Positions 26,534-36,341 of a stretch of 64,000 nt of DNA are shown here, in pieces. Source of the DNA: Bacillota bacterium (GTDB taxonomy: Bacteria > Bacillota > Clostridia > Lachnospirales > Lachnospiraceae); assembly GCA_023392535.1 (NCBI GenBank), contig JAEVYY010000019.1:62001-126000 (forward strand). The letters run 5' to 3'. A program made the position numbers and the translations under genes. Position 1 is the first letter of the stretch, and every line of letters starts with the position of its first letter. The notes beneath the pieces were generated by a model, which was not told the origin of the DNA, ran no database searches, and worked only from the letters and a program-made list of their open reading frames with translations.

Positions 26534-28591
26534 TCAGAAATTAAGAGGTTTCAGAGCCAACACATAGATTGCTATCAGATTCAAACTTACCACAGATCCA
26601 ATTAATAGCTTATTATAAATTGCTTCACTAATACGACATTTAAATTTTGAATTATAGATACAATAACAAAAAGGTAAGAATAAGGGTATGAAATATCTGG
26701 CCTGCACCCCTTCAATCATCTGGCTTCCAACTGCAGTATATGATACATACATAGAAGTCCATATAATAGCAGATACGCCAAATATCATAAGATAATAAAG
26801 AACTTTATATTTTGTAGAAAGCACTGGCCTGATTTCCTCCTCCGGTCTATAGCTACATGCGAATAATAGAATAAGGATTCCAAGAATCGTAAAAATACCC
26901 GACAAATTGCCCAAGTATCCATAATTAAAAAATTCATATTGCCCGGTAATATAATAGTAAAAGCTACCAAACATTGAGGTTAATAACAATTTGGAATATT
27001 TCATAGGATTTGAAAAGATATATTGTATTTGCCCTATTACACTGGTGCCCTGATTCCTTTTGTCTCCTGCATATGCCAAATTTCCGACTAGTTCATAATT
27101 AGAGTTTGTCGATACTGGTGGGAAAAATATAGTGTATAACAGTAATCCAATAATTGCTAAAACAGCCACGCGGAATCCCCATGCTTGTGCTTTGTTTGCA
27201 AATCTTTCCTGAGATAAAAACACGAGGAGCAATGCCATGATTATATAGATTGGTTTTGCTGTACTTCCTGCTATATAGGCGCCCAATACCAGCAAAACCT
27301 GTATCCAGGTTAGTTTCTTTTTATCTTCCATTATCAGATTTGTAGTTAGTACAACTGCCAGCATCAAGAATCCATTTACTACGCAATCGTATGTGAAAAC
27401 GGATGCAGAAAACAGACTGTTAGGCAGTAATGCCAACATGGCAATGATTCCTTTTCCCCCTTTTGCATACTTTACAGCCAAATATCCCAATAATGTAAAG
27501 CACATTAGATTTCCTAATTTTCCAAACATCATATTCCATGCAAATGGCATTTTTAAAATACGTCCCATTTTTATAAATAAAGCTATCGGTAGATAAGAGC
27601 GGTCTGCATACGTAATGAATCTGCTTTGTGTAGAGATATCCGCCCACGAAAAATCATTGTTTACCTCTTCATAATTCTCTACCAATTTTCTTTCTTCTGC
27701 ATTATGAAAGATAGGCAAATCGTTTCCACGCATTCTCATTGCTGATTCGGTCGTTTTTATCGTAGAGCCAAAAGATATCTCGTAAGCTCTTGTGGCATGT
27801 ACATATTCGTCATATCCTATCTGATTGGTACCAACACAAAGAATCAGATAACTTCCCAAAACCAATGCGAATATAGCAAAGATTACTTCCGGCTTATCTG
27901 AAAAAACAGACCTACATGTAATAAAATATAAAAGTATATTGATACAGATAGCTATAAATAGTACTCTCATCCAATTGATATTTACAATATTTACAACCGA
28001 TAGCTGCATGTTAGAATAATCTGGTAAAACTACAGAATTATATTGATAAATAATTTTATCACCTGCTTTATTCAAGGTAACTACCGCAGCATCCAAACGA
28101 GAATCCATAACACCATCAATCCCCTCAAAAACAGCATGCTCCCCCTGAAATAAAGATAAGGTATAATTTCCATTCTGCTCTAAATCTTTATATTGCAAAT
28201 GAATCTTACGTATAAAGCTTTTTTGAGGCAATTTAATAGTAAAAATAGTACTTATTTTTTTACGATATAGTTTTGATTTCTCTTCTACTAAAGTCTCGTC
28301 TGCTTTTTCTTTATAGACTGTCCCATTAATTTGTGCCAATATCTTTGCATTTTCTCGGTCCATCCGGATGGCATTTTCTTCTTCTTTGGTCAATGGCTCT
28401 AATATTTCTTTTTGATCTATTGTTACCGTATTATTTTTTTCTGCGAAAGAAAAGACCTGCAATTGTATAAACTCATCCTTTTGCTTCATTTGAAATAATA
28501 ATGTCTCCAACAATATGGCAATTAAAATTGAGACAATGGTAAAAATAGTCAATTTTATCCAATTAGGGATTTTACATAACTGTGCTTTCAT
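26534..28591 (-). CDS. DUF2142-family large membrane protein
   Basis: This 685-residue protein has one N-terminal membrane segment (about 13-31), an external region of about 150 residues (beta-rich, 45-205), and then about ten membrane segments. The motif GYDEYVHATRAYEISFGS near residue 257-274 fits the conserved PDExxHxxRAY region of DUF2142, a GT-C-like fold expected to use polyprenyl-linked sugar donors on the outer face. A second external loop with Asn and Tyr residues (about 485-520) is present. The start overlaps its partner gene by four bases. The true reaction is unknown. Confidence 0.8.
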   Translation of the reverse strand: MKAQLCKIPNWIKLTIFTIVSILIAILLETLLFQMKQKDEFIQLQVFSFAEKNNTVTIDQKEILEPLTKEEENAIRMDRENAKILAQINGTVYKEKADETLVEEKSKLYRKKISTIFTIKLPQKSFIRKIHLQYKDLEQNGNYTLSLFQGEHAVFEGIDGVMDSRLDAAVVTLNKAGDKIIYQYNSVVLPDYSNMQLSVVNIVNINWMRVLFIAICINILLYFITCRSVFSDKPEVIFAIFALVLGSYLILCVGTNQIGYDEYVHATRAYEISFGSTIKTTESAMRMRGNDLPIFHNAEERKLVENYEEVNNDFSWADISTQSRFITYADRSYLPIALFIKMGRILKMPFAWNMMFGKLGNLMCFTLLGYLAVKYAKGGKGIIAMLALLPNSLFSASVFTYDCVVNGFLMLAVVLTTNLIMEDKKKLTWIQVLLVLGAYIAGSTAKPIYIIMALLLVFLSQERFANKAQAWGFRVAVLAIIGLLLYTIFFPPVSTNSNYELVGNLAYAGDKRNQGTSVIGQIQYIFSNPMKYSKLLLTSMFGSFYYYITGQYEFFNYGYLGNLSGIFTILGILILLFACSYRPEEEIRPVLSTKYKVLYYLMIFGVSAIIWTSMYVSYTAVGSQMIEGVQARYFIPLFLPFCYCIYNSKFKCRISEAIYNKLLIGSVVSLNLIAIYVLALKPLNF

Positions 28592-29271
28592 TTTAACCTT
28601 TGCTCCCGTCTGTGACTTTTGTAATTAATAGTCATCGATAATGCAATAAACAGTGCAACTAAGATCCGAAGATCATAAACCAGCGGATACGTATTATGCG
28701 TGTAGATATAAATATTTTTTATATTGCCTTCAATCCTGTCTCCATTTATTTTTGTGTAGGCATTAGTAATTTCTCTTCCATTTGCTAAAATACTTGGATA
28801 AGATGCTATATTCTGTTCCGAAGGTGTAAAACTAAATTCAATCGTAATATCTCCCTCACATGCCTCATAATTTTTAAATGGAATATAGACATATTGGATA
28901 TCTTCACCCTGATTCAGTAAATACGCGTTCTCACTGACTGGAATTTTTTGATTATTTGCATAAACCTTGCAAATAATTGTCTCATCCTGATAACTGTTTC
29001 CATTCTTGGCTACCCCAATATGCATTCCAAAAATAGGTCTGTTTCCAGTATTCATATGATAGGTAATCTTGCTCTTTGGCTCTAACGGAATCAAATACTC
29101 CTCATCACCATCTTCTTCCATCATATTTGTTTTATAAGTGTCGATTACTTTTTTGGGAATTAAATAACTAAAGACCAGTAATACGATCATAATAAGGGTT
29201 ATAAGCGGAAGAATCCACGTAATATTATGCTGAATGAACTTATTTATTCTTATAAAATATTGCTTAATCAT
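28588..29271 (-). CDS. Two-span membrane protein paired with the DUF2142 gene
   Basis: This 227-residue protein has one membrane segment at about 15-35 and a second at about 197-215. The 160 residues between them are predicted to be outside and form beta-rich sequence (YHMNTGNRPIFGMHIG and IEFSFTPSEQ stand out). The arrangement resembles the N-terminal external domain of the neighbouring DUF2142 protein. AGGAG lies four bases before the ATG. I do not recognise the family. It is likely a partner of the DUF2142 protein, judged from position and layout only. Confidence 0.7.
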   Translation of the reverse strand: MIKQYFIRINKFIQHNITWILPLITLIMIVLLVFSYLIPKKVIDTYKTNMMEEDGDEEYLIPLEPKSKITYHMNTGNRPIFGMHIGVAKNGNSYQDETIICKVYANNQKIPVSENAYLLNQGEDIQYVYIPFKNYEACEGDITIEFSFTPSEQNIASYPSILANGREITNAYTKINGDRIEGNIKNIYIYTHNTYPLVYDLRILVALFIALSMTINYKSHRREQRLK

Positions 29272-29302
29272 GGGTCTCCTTTTTATTCATAGATGAAAGA
29301 AT

Positions 29303-29332
29303 TGCCAAGTATCCGTTTTAGAATACTTGGCA
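29303..29332 (-). terminator. Hairpin downstream of leuA
   Basis: A 10-bp perfect stem (TGCCAAGTAT paired with ATACTTGGCA) with a ten-base loop lies 19 bases past the leuA stop. The T-rich flank is on the plus-strand side; the minus-strand tail has only a short T content. It probably ends leuA transcripts before the glycan operon. Confidence 0.55.
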
Positions 29333-29350
29333 GTTTTCTATTTACACAAG

Positions 29351-31045
29351 TTATGAAGAGCGTGTATCATTATCGCCTAAACCGAGACGATTAATTGCAG
29401 AGAATATAGCCCTTACAGAAGCCCTTGTAATATTAGAACTTACGCCAACGCCATATGTCACGGATCCATCATCTGCATTCAACAGATGGATGTAAGCTGC
29501 AGCCTGTGAATTAGAGCCACTCTGTAAAGCATGTTCCTCGTAATCCAAAATCTTGATTTTAATATCCAGCGCATCCTCTAAACCGCGCTTTACAGCATCA
29601 ATAGGACCATTTCCGATTGCTTCAAACGAATTTTCTGTCCCATGATCATTATAAATGACCTTGACTCTTGTATCAAACTCTGAATCAACCTCTCCACTCA
29701 AATCATCCACACGCAATTTATTAAAATGAATTGGTTCTTTCTTATCCAGATAATTTTCCCTAAACTGCTCCATAATCTGCTCTGGAGAAACCTCTCCTTG
29801 TTTCTCTGAAATACGCTGGATCACTTTTGCAAATTCTTTATGCATTCCTTTTGGAAGTTTAAATCCAAAATAGCTATCCATAACGAATGCAACGCCACCT
29901 TTACCGGATTGCGAATTAATACGAACAATTGGTTCATATTCTCTTCCAATATCAGCAGGGTCAATTGGTAAATAAGGGACTGCCCAATGCTCCTGATCTC
30001 TTTCTTTCATTGCCTGAATGCCCTTATTAATAGCATCCTGATGAGAACCTGAAAATGCTGTAAATACAAGCTTTCCTGCATAAGGATGTCTCGGATGAAT
30101 TGGAATCTTGCAACATCTTTCATAGATTTCTATAATATCATTTACATGCTCCACATTAAGCTCAGGATTGATTCCCTGTGAGAACATATTATACGCGACT
30201 GTTAAAATATCAACATTTCCTGTTCTTTCACCGTTTCCGAATAAAGTACCTTCCACACGATCAGCACCAGCAAGGATTGCGAGTTCCGTTGCAGCTATAC
30301 CTGTACCTCTGTCATTATGTGGATGGACACTTAAAATAATACTTTCTCTATTCTTAAAATTCTTATTCATCCATTCAATTAAATCCGCATAAGCATTTGG
30401 CGTTGTCATCTCTACTGTTGATGGCAAATTGATAATAATTGGATTCTCTTTGGTTGCCCCCCACGTATCCTGAACAGCTGTACAAATATCTAATGCATAT
30501 TCTACCTCTGTTCCCGTGAAGCTCTCAGGTGAATATTCAAGAATTATATTTCCCGGAAAAGACTTTGCTTTTTCTTTCACCATTTCGGTACCCCGAACGG
30601 CAATCTCTTTAATTTCTTCTTTGCTCATATGAAATACGACATCTCGTTGTAATACTGATGTCGAATTGTATATATGAACAACGGCTTGCTTACATCCTTC
30701 GATAGAATCAAATGTTCTATCAATCAATTCTTTCCTGCATTGTGTCAATACCTGCACACGCACATCATCTGGAATCATTTTTCGATCAATTAATTGACGT
30801 AAAAAATCATATTCAATCTGACTTGCTGCCGGAAATCCAATTTCTATTTCCTTGAATCCCAAGTTCACCAAAAACTGAAACATTTCAATTTTCTCTTGCA
30901 CTACCATAGGATCTATTAATGCCTGGTTACCATCTCTTAAATCAACACTGCACCAAATCGGTGCTTTTTGGATTTCTTTATTCGGCCATTCTCTTTCTGG
31001 ATAATTTATTACAGGATTTCTTCTATATCTTTGATAATTTAACAT
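29351..31045 (-). CDS. leuA: 2-isopropylmalate synthase
   Basis: This enzyme condenses acetyl-CoA and 2-ketoisovalerate in the first committed step of leucine synthesis. It has 564 residues, the long form (LeuA type 2). The TIM-barrel start CSVDLRDGNQALIDPM (about 32-47) carries the catalytic R-D motif, and LSVHPHNDRGTG (about 242-253) carries the HxH metal ligands. A regulatory domain at about 440-560 contains ALDIKIKILDYEEHA, used by leucine for feedback. AGGAG lies six bases before the ATG. The 225 bases upstream show no T-box consensus. No other leu gene is in the window. Confidence 0.95.
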   Translation of the reverse strand: MLNYQRYRRNPVINYPEREWPNKEIQKAPIWCSVDLRDGNQALIDPMVVQEKIEMFQFLVNLGFKEIEIGFPAASQIEYDFLRQLIDRKMIPDDVRVQVLTQCRKELIDRTFDSIEGCKQAVVHIYNSTSVLQRDVVFHMSKEEIKEIAVRGTEMVKEKAKSFPGNIILEYSPESFTGTEVEYALDICTAVQDTWGATKENPIIINLPSTVEMTTPNAYADLIEWMNKNFKNRESIILSVHPHNDRGTGIAATELAILAGADRVEGTLFGNGERTGNVDILTVAYNMFSQGINPELNVEHVNDIIEIYERCCKIPIHPRHPYAGKLVFTAFSGSHQDAINKGIQAMKERDQEHWAVPYLPIDPADIGREYEPIVRINSQSGKGGVAFVMDSYFGFKLPKGMHKEFAKVIQRISEKQGEVSPEQIMEQFRENYLDKKEPIHFNKLRVDDLSGEVDSEFDTRVKVIYNDHGTENSFEAIGNGPIDAVKRGLEDALDIKIKILDYEEHALQSGSNSQAAAYIHLLNADDGSVTYGVGVSSNITRASVRAIFSAINRLGLGDNDTRSS

Positions 31046-31271
31046 GCTTTATCTCCTACTCATTCTTATTTAATTATGCTCTTAGTTCCTATACCACTGG
31101 TATATACGCCTACAAAATTTATATTTCTTTTTCTATTAACTATGGAGTCGATAAATCACACTATATTTCTCAAGGATAAAAAATTTACTTTTGACTATTC
31201 GCTTAGCCCCACACGATCTCACTTCTTTCTTTATCTATTTTTTATTCTATTACTTACATCTATGACAAAGT

Positions 31272-31303
31272 ATCAGCCCATCATAAGAGAATGATGGGCT
31301 GAT
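31272..31303 (-). terminator. Intrinsic terminator downstream of the HPr gene
   Basis: A perfect 13-bp stem (ATCAGCCCATCAT paired with ATGATGGGCTGAT) with a six-base loop lies thirteen bases after the HPr stop. The minus-strand tail is ACTTTGTC, a weak U-run, but the stem is very stable. It separates the HPr gene from leuA. Confidence 0.7.
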
Positions 31304-31315
31304 GATTTATATAAG

Positions 31316-31579
31316 CTATTCGCCTAAACCATTTTCAATCGCACTGACTAAGGACTTTAACGCTACTTCTTCATCTTCGCCCTCGCATACAAATTCAACT
31401 TCGTCGCCACATTTTACACATGCACCAAGTACACTAAGTACACTTTTTGCATTTGCTGTATTCTCTCTAAATGTAAATGTTATCAAAGATTTAAATTGCA
31501 TTGCTTCCTTACATAGGATGCCTGCCGGTCTTAGATGTAGCCCTGTTGGATTTTTAATTACTACCTTTTGGCTTACCAT
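31316..31579 (-). CDS. ptsH: HPr-family phosphocarrier protein
   Basis: This is an 87-residue HPr fold protein of the sugar phosphotransferase system. His15 in NPTGLHLRPAG is the phosphorylation site used by enzyme I, and Ser46 in AKSVLSVLG is the site of regulatory phosphorylation by HPr kinase. Both sites are kept, so it could carry phosphate and also act in catabolite control. No enzyme I gene is adjacent. It follows glmM by 91 bases in the same direction. The ptsH label rests on sequence only, as paralogues are common. Confidence 0.9.
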   Translation of the reverse strand: MVSQKVVIKNPTGLHLRPAGILCKEAMQFKSLITFTFRENTANAKSVLSVLGACVKCGDEVEFVCEGEDEEVALKSLVSAIENGLGE

Positions 31580-31670
31580 AGTACTTCCTCCATTTCGCTT
31601 GCTAACCCATTTTTAACTATATCATTTTTTATAGATTCTAACAAGTAGTTTGCTTTATTTTAGTAAAGAC

Positions 31671-33020
31671 CTACAGCATAACATTTTGAATCAATTCTGC
31701 CAATCTTATTGCTTCTGTTTCAATCTGTTTCTGGTCTTTCCCTTCTATCATGACACGTACCAACGGTTCGGTACCTGACGGCCTAATCAGCACTCTTCCT
31801 TCACCAGCAAATTGTTTATTCAGGGAAGCAATTGACTCTGCAATTTCAGGATAATCCATATAACTTTCTTTTTTATGGTTTGGCACTTTTGCATTTATTA
31901 ACGCCTGTGGTAATACTTGCATTATGCCAGCTAGTTCTGATAAGGATTTCTTGGTAGATACTACGACCTGTAACAAATGTAAAGCACTCAGCAGACCGTC
32001 TCCCGTTGTATTTTCATCTAAAAAAATAATATGTCCTGATTGTTCTCCTCCAAGATTCGCTCCAATTTCTCGCATCCTTTCAAGTACATATCTGTCACCC
32101 ACTTTAGTCTGTTCTGCATGAATGCCATTCTCTTTTGCCATCAAAAAGAAACCAAGATTACTCATAACCGTAGCAACTACGGTATTGTCTTTTAATATAC
32201 CTGAATCCTTCATAAAATTACCGACGATGGCCATAATTTCATCACCGTCAACTATTTTCCCATTTTCATCAACTGCTAAAAGTCGGTCGGCATCACCATC
32301 AAATGCCAGACCTATGTCCGCTTTTTCATAGACAACTCTTGCCTTTAATTCCTCCATATGTGTAGAACCACAGTTAGCATTAATATTTGTCCCATCTGGT
32401 GCTGTATGAATAGACACAACATCTGCTCCCAATTCCTTAAGTGTCTCTATTGATGTATAATAGGAAGCACCCTCTGCACAATCAACTACAATTTTCATGC
32501 CTTTCAGATCAACTGGTACTGATTTAATTGCATGATTAATATATTCTTCTCTTGCATCCGTACGATACTTTACCTTGCCGACACTAGAACCGATTGGAAA
32601 TTTTACATCCTTCATCCCGCTCCTAATCAATGCTTCAATCTCATCTTCCATAGAATCTGCAAGTTTATAGCCATCTCCATCAAAAAATTTTATTCCATTA
32701 AATTCCACAGGATTGTGAGAGGCTGAAATAACAACACCCGCATCAACCCTATATTTTCTTGTCAAATAAGCTACGGCAGGAGTCGGCACGACTCCGACAA
32801 AAACTGCATTTGCCCCTACCGAACACACACCAGCCATTAAAGCATTCGCCAACATATCGCCAGATATTCTTGTATCACATCCTATCATTATTGTTGGCTT
32901 ATGTGCTTTTTCTTTTGTCAATACATATGCCCCCGCCATACCAAGCTGCATTGCTAACTGTGGCGTCAGTTCTTCATTCGCAACACCTCTTACACCATCT
33001 GTTCCAAATAATCTAGCCAT
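31671..33020 (-). CDS. glmM: Phosphoglucosamine mutase
   Basis: This enzyme converts glucosamine-6-phosphate to glucosamine-1-phosphate, feeding UDP-GlcNAc and hence peptidoglycan and glycan synthesis. It has 449 residues. The start MARLFGTDGVRGVAN is typical, the phosphoserine loop is ISASHNP near residue 100, the metal-binding DGDADR is near 242, and the phosphate-binding RPSGTEPLVRVM is near 415. Two ATG codons lie together; the second is six bases from GGAGG and is preferred. The order cdaA-cdaR-glmM is the classic c-di-AMP cluster, and CdaA and GlmM interact in other Firmicutes. Confidence 0.96.
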   Translation of the reverse strand: MARLFGTDGVRGVANEELTPQLAMQLGMAGAYVLTKEKAHKPTIMIGCDTRISGDMLANALMAGVCSVGANAVFVGVVPTPAVAYLTRKYRVDAGVVISASHNPVEFNGIKFFDGDGYKLADSMEDEIEALIRSGMKDVKFPIGSSVGKVKYRTDAREEYINHAIKSVPVDLKGMKIVVDCAEGASYYTSIETLKELGADVVSIHTAPDGTNINANCGSTHMEELKARVVYEKADIGLAFDGDADRLLAVDENGKIVDGDEIMAIVGNFMKDSGILKDNTVVATVMSNLGFFLMAKENGIHAEQTKVGDRYVLERMREIGANLGGEQSGHIIFLDENTTGDGLLSALHLLQVVVSTKKSLSELAGIMQVLPQALINAKVPNHKKESYMDYPEIAESIASLNKQFAGEGRVLIRPSGTEPLVRVMIEGKDQKQIETEAIRLAELIQNVML

Positions 33021-33068
33021 CATGATCCTCCAGCCTTTTTCCTATCATTTTTTATTAAAGATTCTATA

Positions 33069-34385
33069 CTAACCATTTACTGCATTCCCACTCACAGTAT
33101 TATCAGATGACTTTACATCTTCAGCCTCTTGTATCGTTATTGTGGCTGTGACAGGTGTCATCACCTTAGCACCTTCCGGTATCTGGAAAGTAACATCGGC
33201 ATGATAACTTCCTTCTTGAATCGTATCGACACCAAGGAGCTTTTCTATCTGAGTAATATCTACTATACCCGTTAATGTATTTGCATCAAGTTTGCTCACT
33301 ACGTCCTCAAGTCCTGTTACTTGAATTTCCATTGTGGAATCAAGACCCGAAATAGTTCCTTTTAATCCTTGTGGAACATTTGTTAACGTAATATTTTTAC
33401 TCGGAACCTTAAAAACAGATGTCAGTTCTTTTTCTATACCGACCAAAATGGTTATATTGGCATCACTTGACTTTCCTGCATAGCTTACACCGCTCGGAAG
33501 GTAATCTTTTACATTTACGATCGTTGTCATATTACTGCTTTGACCTGTGACATTAATATCTGTAATTTCAACAGAAGATATCGCATCAATAATTGATTTC
33601 TTACCCGCTATTGTGACTGTTCCAGGACTACCTGTTATTTCTCCTGATACTAGATATCCCGCAGCCGGCATTCCCATCGTGGTATAGGTAAGTGGAACTG
33701 TTGCCCTAGCTAAAATCTCCACATTCACATTAACGGATGATATATTGGTAGTGATACCATCCATACTAACTAAATTACCTTTATCATCATAAAATTTCAA
33801 ATCCACTATTGTACTGATATCAGAAGTCATACTTGCTACATTGATACTAGCTACCGCTTTACTTACTTTTGAAATCGCAGACTCCGGACCTGAAATCCTA
33901 ACCAAATTCTGATCTGTTGTTATATTTCCAATTTGGTAACCACTCTCTGGTTCTCCGACCGTCTCACAACTAACTACTAATTGTGCTTTCTGCATATTTT
34001 CAATATTTACCTTGAGATTATCTGTTGTTGATGTAATACTTTCCAACTTATCATTATATCGATTGGAAGATAGCTGAATAGCGACTGTATCCATTAAAGT
34101 CAGTTCTTCCATATCTGCTATTGCCTTAATATTATCTCTACTAAGGGAATCTGCAATAGTTCGCTTGGCTTTTACAATGACATCAATGCTATCCGTACCT
34201 TCTAACACTTCATAAATTTTCCCCTGACTTGTTATGGATTCTCCATTTTTAATTTCAACTGGGACTCCATAAAAAGAAACCGATATGACAGGATCATTAA
34301 TATTTACAACAATGAGCCATAATATGGCAGAAAATAAAACTGCTAAAATTTTAAGGCCCAAATTTTTAGTCAATTTCTTTTTCAT
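33069..34385 (-). CDS. cdaR: YbbR-domain protein CdaR, regulator of diadenylate cyclase
   Basis: This 438-residue protein has an N-terminal membrane segment (about 8-24), followed outside the membrane by four to five YbbR repeats of about 80 residues each (VDIxV/ITDIxV-like strands recur near 85, 165, 245 and 325). The C-terminal twenty residues are Asp/Ser/Asn-rich. YbbR proteins of this position bind CdaA and adjust its activity. The start overlaps the cdaA stop by twenty bases. It should not be confused with the sugar-diacid CdaR regulator family found at 52858-53943. Confidence 0.92.
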   Translation of the reverse strand: MKKKLTKNLGLKILAVLFSAILWLIVVNINDPVISVSFYGVPVEIKNGESITSQGKIYEVLEGTDSIDVIVKAKRTIADSLSRDNIKAIADMEELTLMDTVAIQLSSNRYNDKLESITSTTDNLKVNIENMQKAQLVVSCETVGEPESGYQIGNITTDQNLVRISGPESAISKVSKAVASINVASMTSDISTIVDLKFYDDKGNLVSMDGITTNISSVNVNVEILARATVPLTYTTMGMPAAGYLVSGEITGSPGTVTIAGKKSIIDAISSVEITDINVTGQSSNMTTIVNVKDYLPSGVSYAGKSSDANITILVGIEKELTSVFKVPSKNITLTNVPQGLKGTISGLDSTMEIQVTGLEDVVSKLDANTLTGIVDITQIEKLLGVDTIQEGSYHADVTFQIPEGAKVMTPVTATITIQEAEDVKSSDNTVSGNAVNG

Positions 34386-35244
34386 TTTTAGACCTTCCCT
34401 TCCACAGTTTATATTTCTTTTCCTCTCCAGCCTTATTTTGAAGTTCTGTTAGTTTGGTTTTTAGGGTTTCCGCATTAATATTGCGTATCAGCTTTCCCTC
34501 GTAAGCAAAACTTACTTTACCCGTCTCCTCAGAAACTATGATTGTCAAAGAGTCTGTCGTCTCCGATATCCCGACACCAGCACGATGCCTGGTTCCCAGA
34601 TCTTTACTCAACTCCATATTATCTGATAACGGTAAATAACATGTCGCTGAAGTAACGCGGTCACCTTTAATGATAACTGCTCCATCATGTAATGGAGTAT
34701 TGTGTTCAAAGATATTAATCAGCAACTGACTCGATATCATACCATCTACCTGTATACCTGTTCGTTCGTATTCAGCCAATGGGGTATCTTGTTCTATTAC
34801 TATTAGAGCACCTGTCTTTACTTTTCCCATTTCAAAACTTGCTTTTACGATTTCATTAACAGTTCTGTCCGTAAATCTTCCTGACCCATTTTTATTGGTA
34901 TCAAAAGGTAAAATCGTAGCTAATATGTTTTTTTGCCCAAGTGATTCCAAAGCTCTTCTAAGTTCCGGTTGTAATACAATGATAATAGCCATAACTGCAA
35001 GGCTTAATACATTTTCCACAATCCATAGAATTGTCGTCATTCTAAAAATAGCCGCAATTAAAATGAACACCATGATAACGCATACGCCCTTTAACAGTGA
35101 CCATGCCCTGGTGTTTTTTATCCATAGCATAATTTGATACACTAAGAAAGAGATAATAACAATCTCTGCTATATCTTCCCATCTTACACTCGGCATGTGA
35201 AGAGAAGTCATATATTTACTAACGAAATCCTTAATCTGCTCCAT
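34366..35244 (-). CDS. cdaA: Membrane diadenylate cyclase (c-di-AMP synthase)
   Basis: This 292-residue protein makes c-di-AMP from two ATP. Three membrane helices occupy about 24-95. The DisA_N catalytic domain follows, with the motif DGAVIIKG (Asp187-Gly188-Ala189) and RHR (Arg219-His220-Arg221), both intact. A basic tail closes the protein. The start is supported by the position of the first helix. cdaR and glmM follow in the same direction; two unknown membrane protein genes precede. c-di-AMP controls potassium and osmolyte transport and cell-wall balance in Firmicutes. Confidence 0.95.
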   Translation of the reverse strand: MEQIKDFVSKYMTSLHMPSVRWEDIAEIVIISFLVYQIMLWIKNTRAWSLLKGVCVIMVFILIAAIFRMTTILWIVENVLSLAVMAIIIVLQPELRRALESLGQKNILATILPFDTNKNGSGRFTDRTVNEIVKASFEMGKVKTGALIVIEQDTPLAEYERTGIQVDGMISSQLLINIFEHNTPLHDGAVIIKGDRVTSATCYLPLSDNMELSKDLGTRHRAGVGISETTDSLTIIVSEETGKVSFAYEGKLIRNINAETLKTKLTELQNKAGEEKKYKLWKGRSKNEKEID

Positions 35245-35266
35245 ATGTTCTTCGTCCTAACATTAA

Positions 35267-36313
35267 TTATTTTGTAATCATTGGCGGATTCGCCTGCCTC
35301 CCTGTAGCTGTTCTGCCATATCTAGGTGGATGCACCTGCTCATTTGTTCTCGTAACGGCTGACCCTACCTCTTTTGAGGCTCTCTGGGGATTAGGATTTA
35401 TCTTTTTTAGCTTCTTTTCTGGTGTTGATACCGTAATTTTAGGTACTGCCTTTACATAATAATAATACTCATCATCTTCAAACTGTACCAATTCCGTTCT
35501 ACTGTAATCCACATTGAATAAGAAAAATTCAACTACCTTTGCTATTCCCATAGAAATTACAGTTCCTATTATCGTTCCAATAATCGAAATCTTTGTATCA
35601 AAAATCAAATCACCTATTAACAATATAATTACATTTGTGATACCTCCAGCAATAATACCTGCGGTCCATGCATGATCAATATTTTTCCGTCTGATCATAT
35701 ACACGATTATTATTGTAATTGCAAAAGCAAGAATAGTGACCAACATTGTTTTGTTACTTATAACACCATCTATGACATATCTAAATTTTTGAGTTGTACC
35801 TTCTATATCTGCGGTATTCAATGTTGTTGTTCCCGCACTAATATGGTTCAGTAAAAAATATACAATAACTCCACAGCCTACCGAAACCACTGATGTTGGT
35901 GTCGCAATCAATCCCATTGTAATTGGTATAATATAAGGTATCTGTAAGAAAAAACAGATTGGAGTCATAAGTACAACCATCGTATCTTTCGGTGAAAATC
36001 TAAAATACAATAGAAACATCAATAAGAATAGAATGGCCGTAACTGCCACAGATTCTATCGATAACGTGTATAAATGTAATAAGACAAATCCAGCTGACAC
36101 TATAATTATCATATTCATTGGCAAAAAAGAACACATCAGGGCCACAATCAATACGACGACCATACTATCTATCTTACTCATATAACCTAATTTTCCATTA
36201 ATGAACAACAATGCAATAAATGCAATGAAGAACTTAACCACAGGTATAATATAAACCTCATTCTTACTATAGAAATTTTTGAGTCGTTCTTTTAATACAA
36301 GTAAATTGGTCAT
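35267..36313 (-). CDS. Uncharacterised polytopic membrane protein next to cdaA
   Basis: This protein has about 348 residues from the ATG at 36313, which has AAAGGA nine bases upstream; a TTG six codons earlier is less likely. Around nine to ten membrane segments fill residues 20-280. The last 75 residues are cytoplasmic, rich in Lys, Pro and Arg, and end in a disordered tail (RYGRTATGRQANPP). No transporter or enzyme motif was recognised. It lies 22 bases before cdaA and 28 after another small membrane protein, so c-di-AMP biology is a reasonable guess from position only. Confidence 0.75.
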   Translation of the reverse strand: MTNLLVLKERLKNFYSKNEVYIIPVVKFFIAFIALLFINGKLGYMSKIDSMVVVLIVALMCSFLPMNMIIIVSAGFVLLHLYTLSIESVAVTAILFLLMFLLYFRFSPKDTMVVLMTPICFFLQIPYIIPITMGLIATPTSVVSVGCGVIVYFLLNHISAGTTTLNTADIEGTTQKFRYVIDGVISNKTMLVTILAFAITIIIVYMIRRKNIDHAWTAGIIAGGITNVIILLIGDLIFDTKISIIGTIIGTVISMGIAKVVEFFLFNVDYSRTELVQFEDDEYYYYVKAVPKITVSTPEKKLKKINPNPQRASKEVGSAVTRTNEQVHPPRYGRTATGRQANPPMITK

Positions 36314-36341
36314 TCTAAAATATCCTTTCAATAGTCAGCCA

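Noticed and set aside
31046..31270. Possible T-box or leucine attenuator before leuA
   Set aside because: No T-box core (AGGGTGGNACCGCG) or leucine-rich leader peptide was found; only an AT-rich gap with a terminator for the HPr gene.
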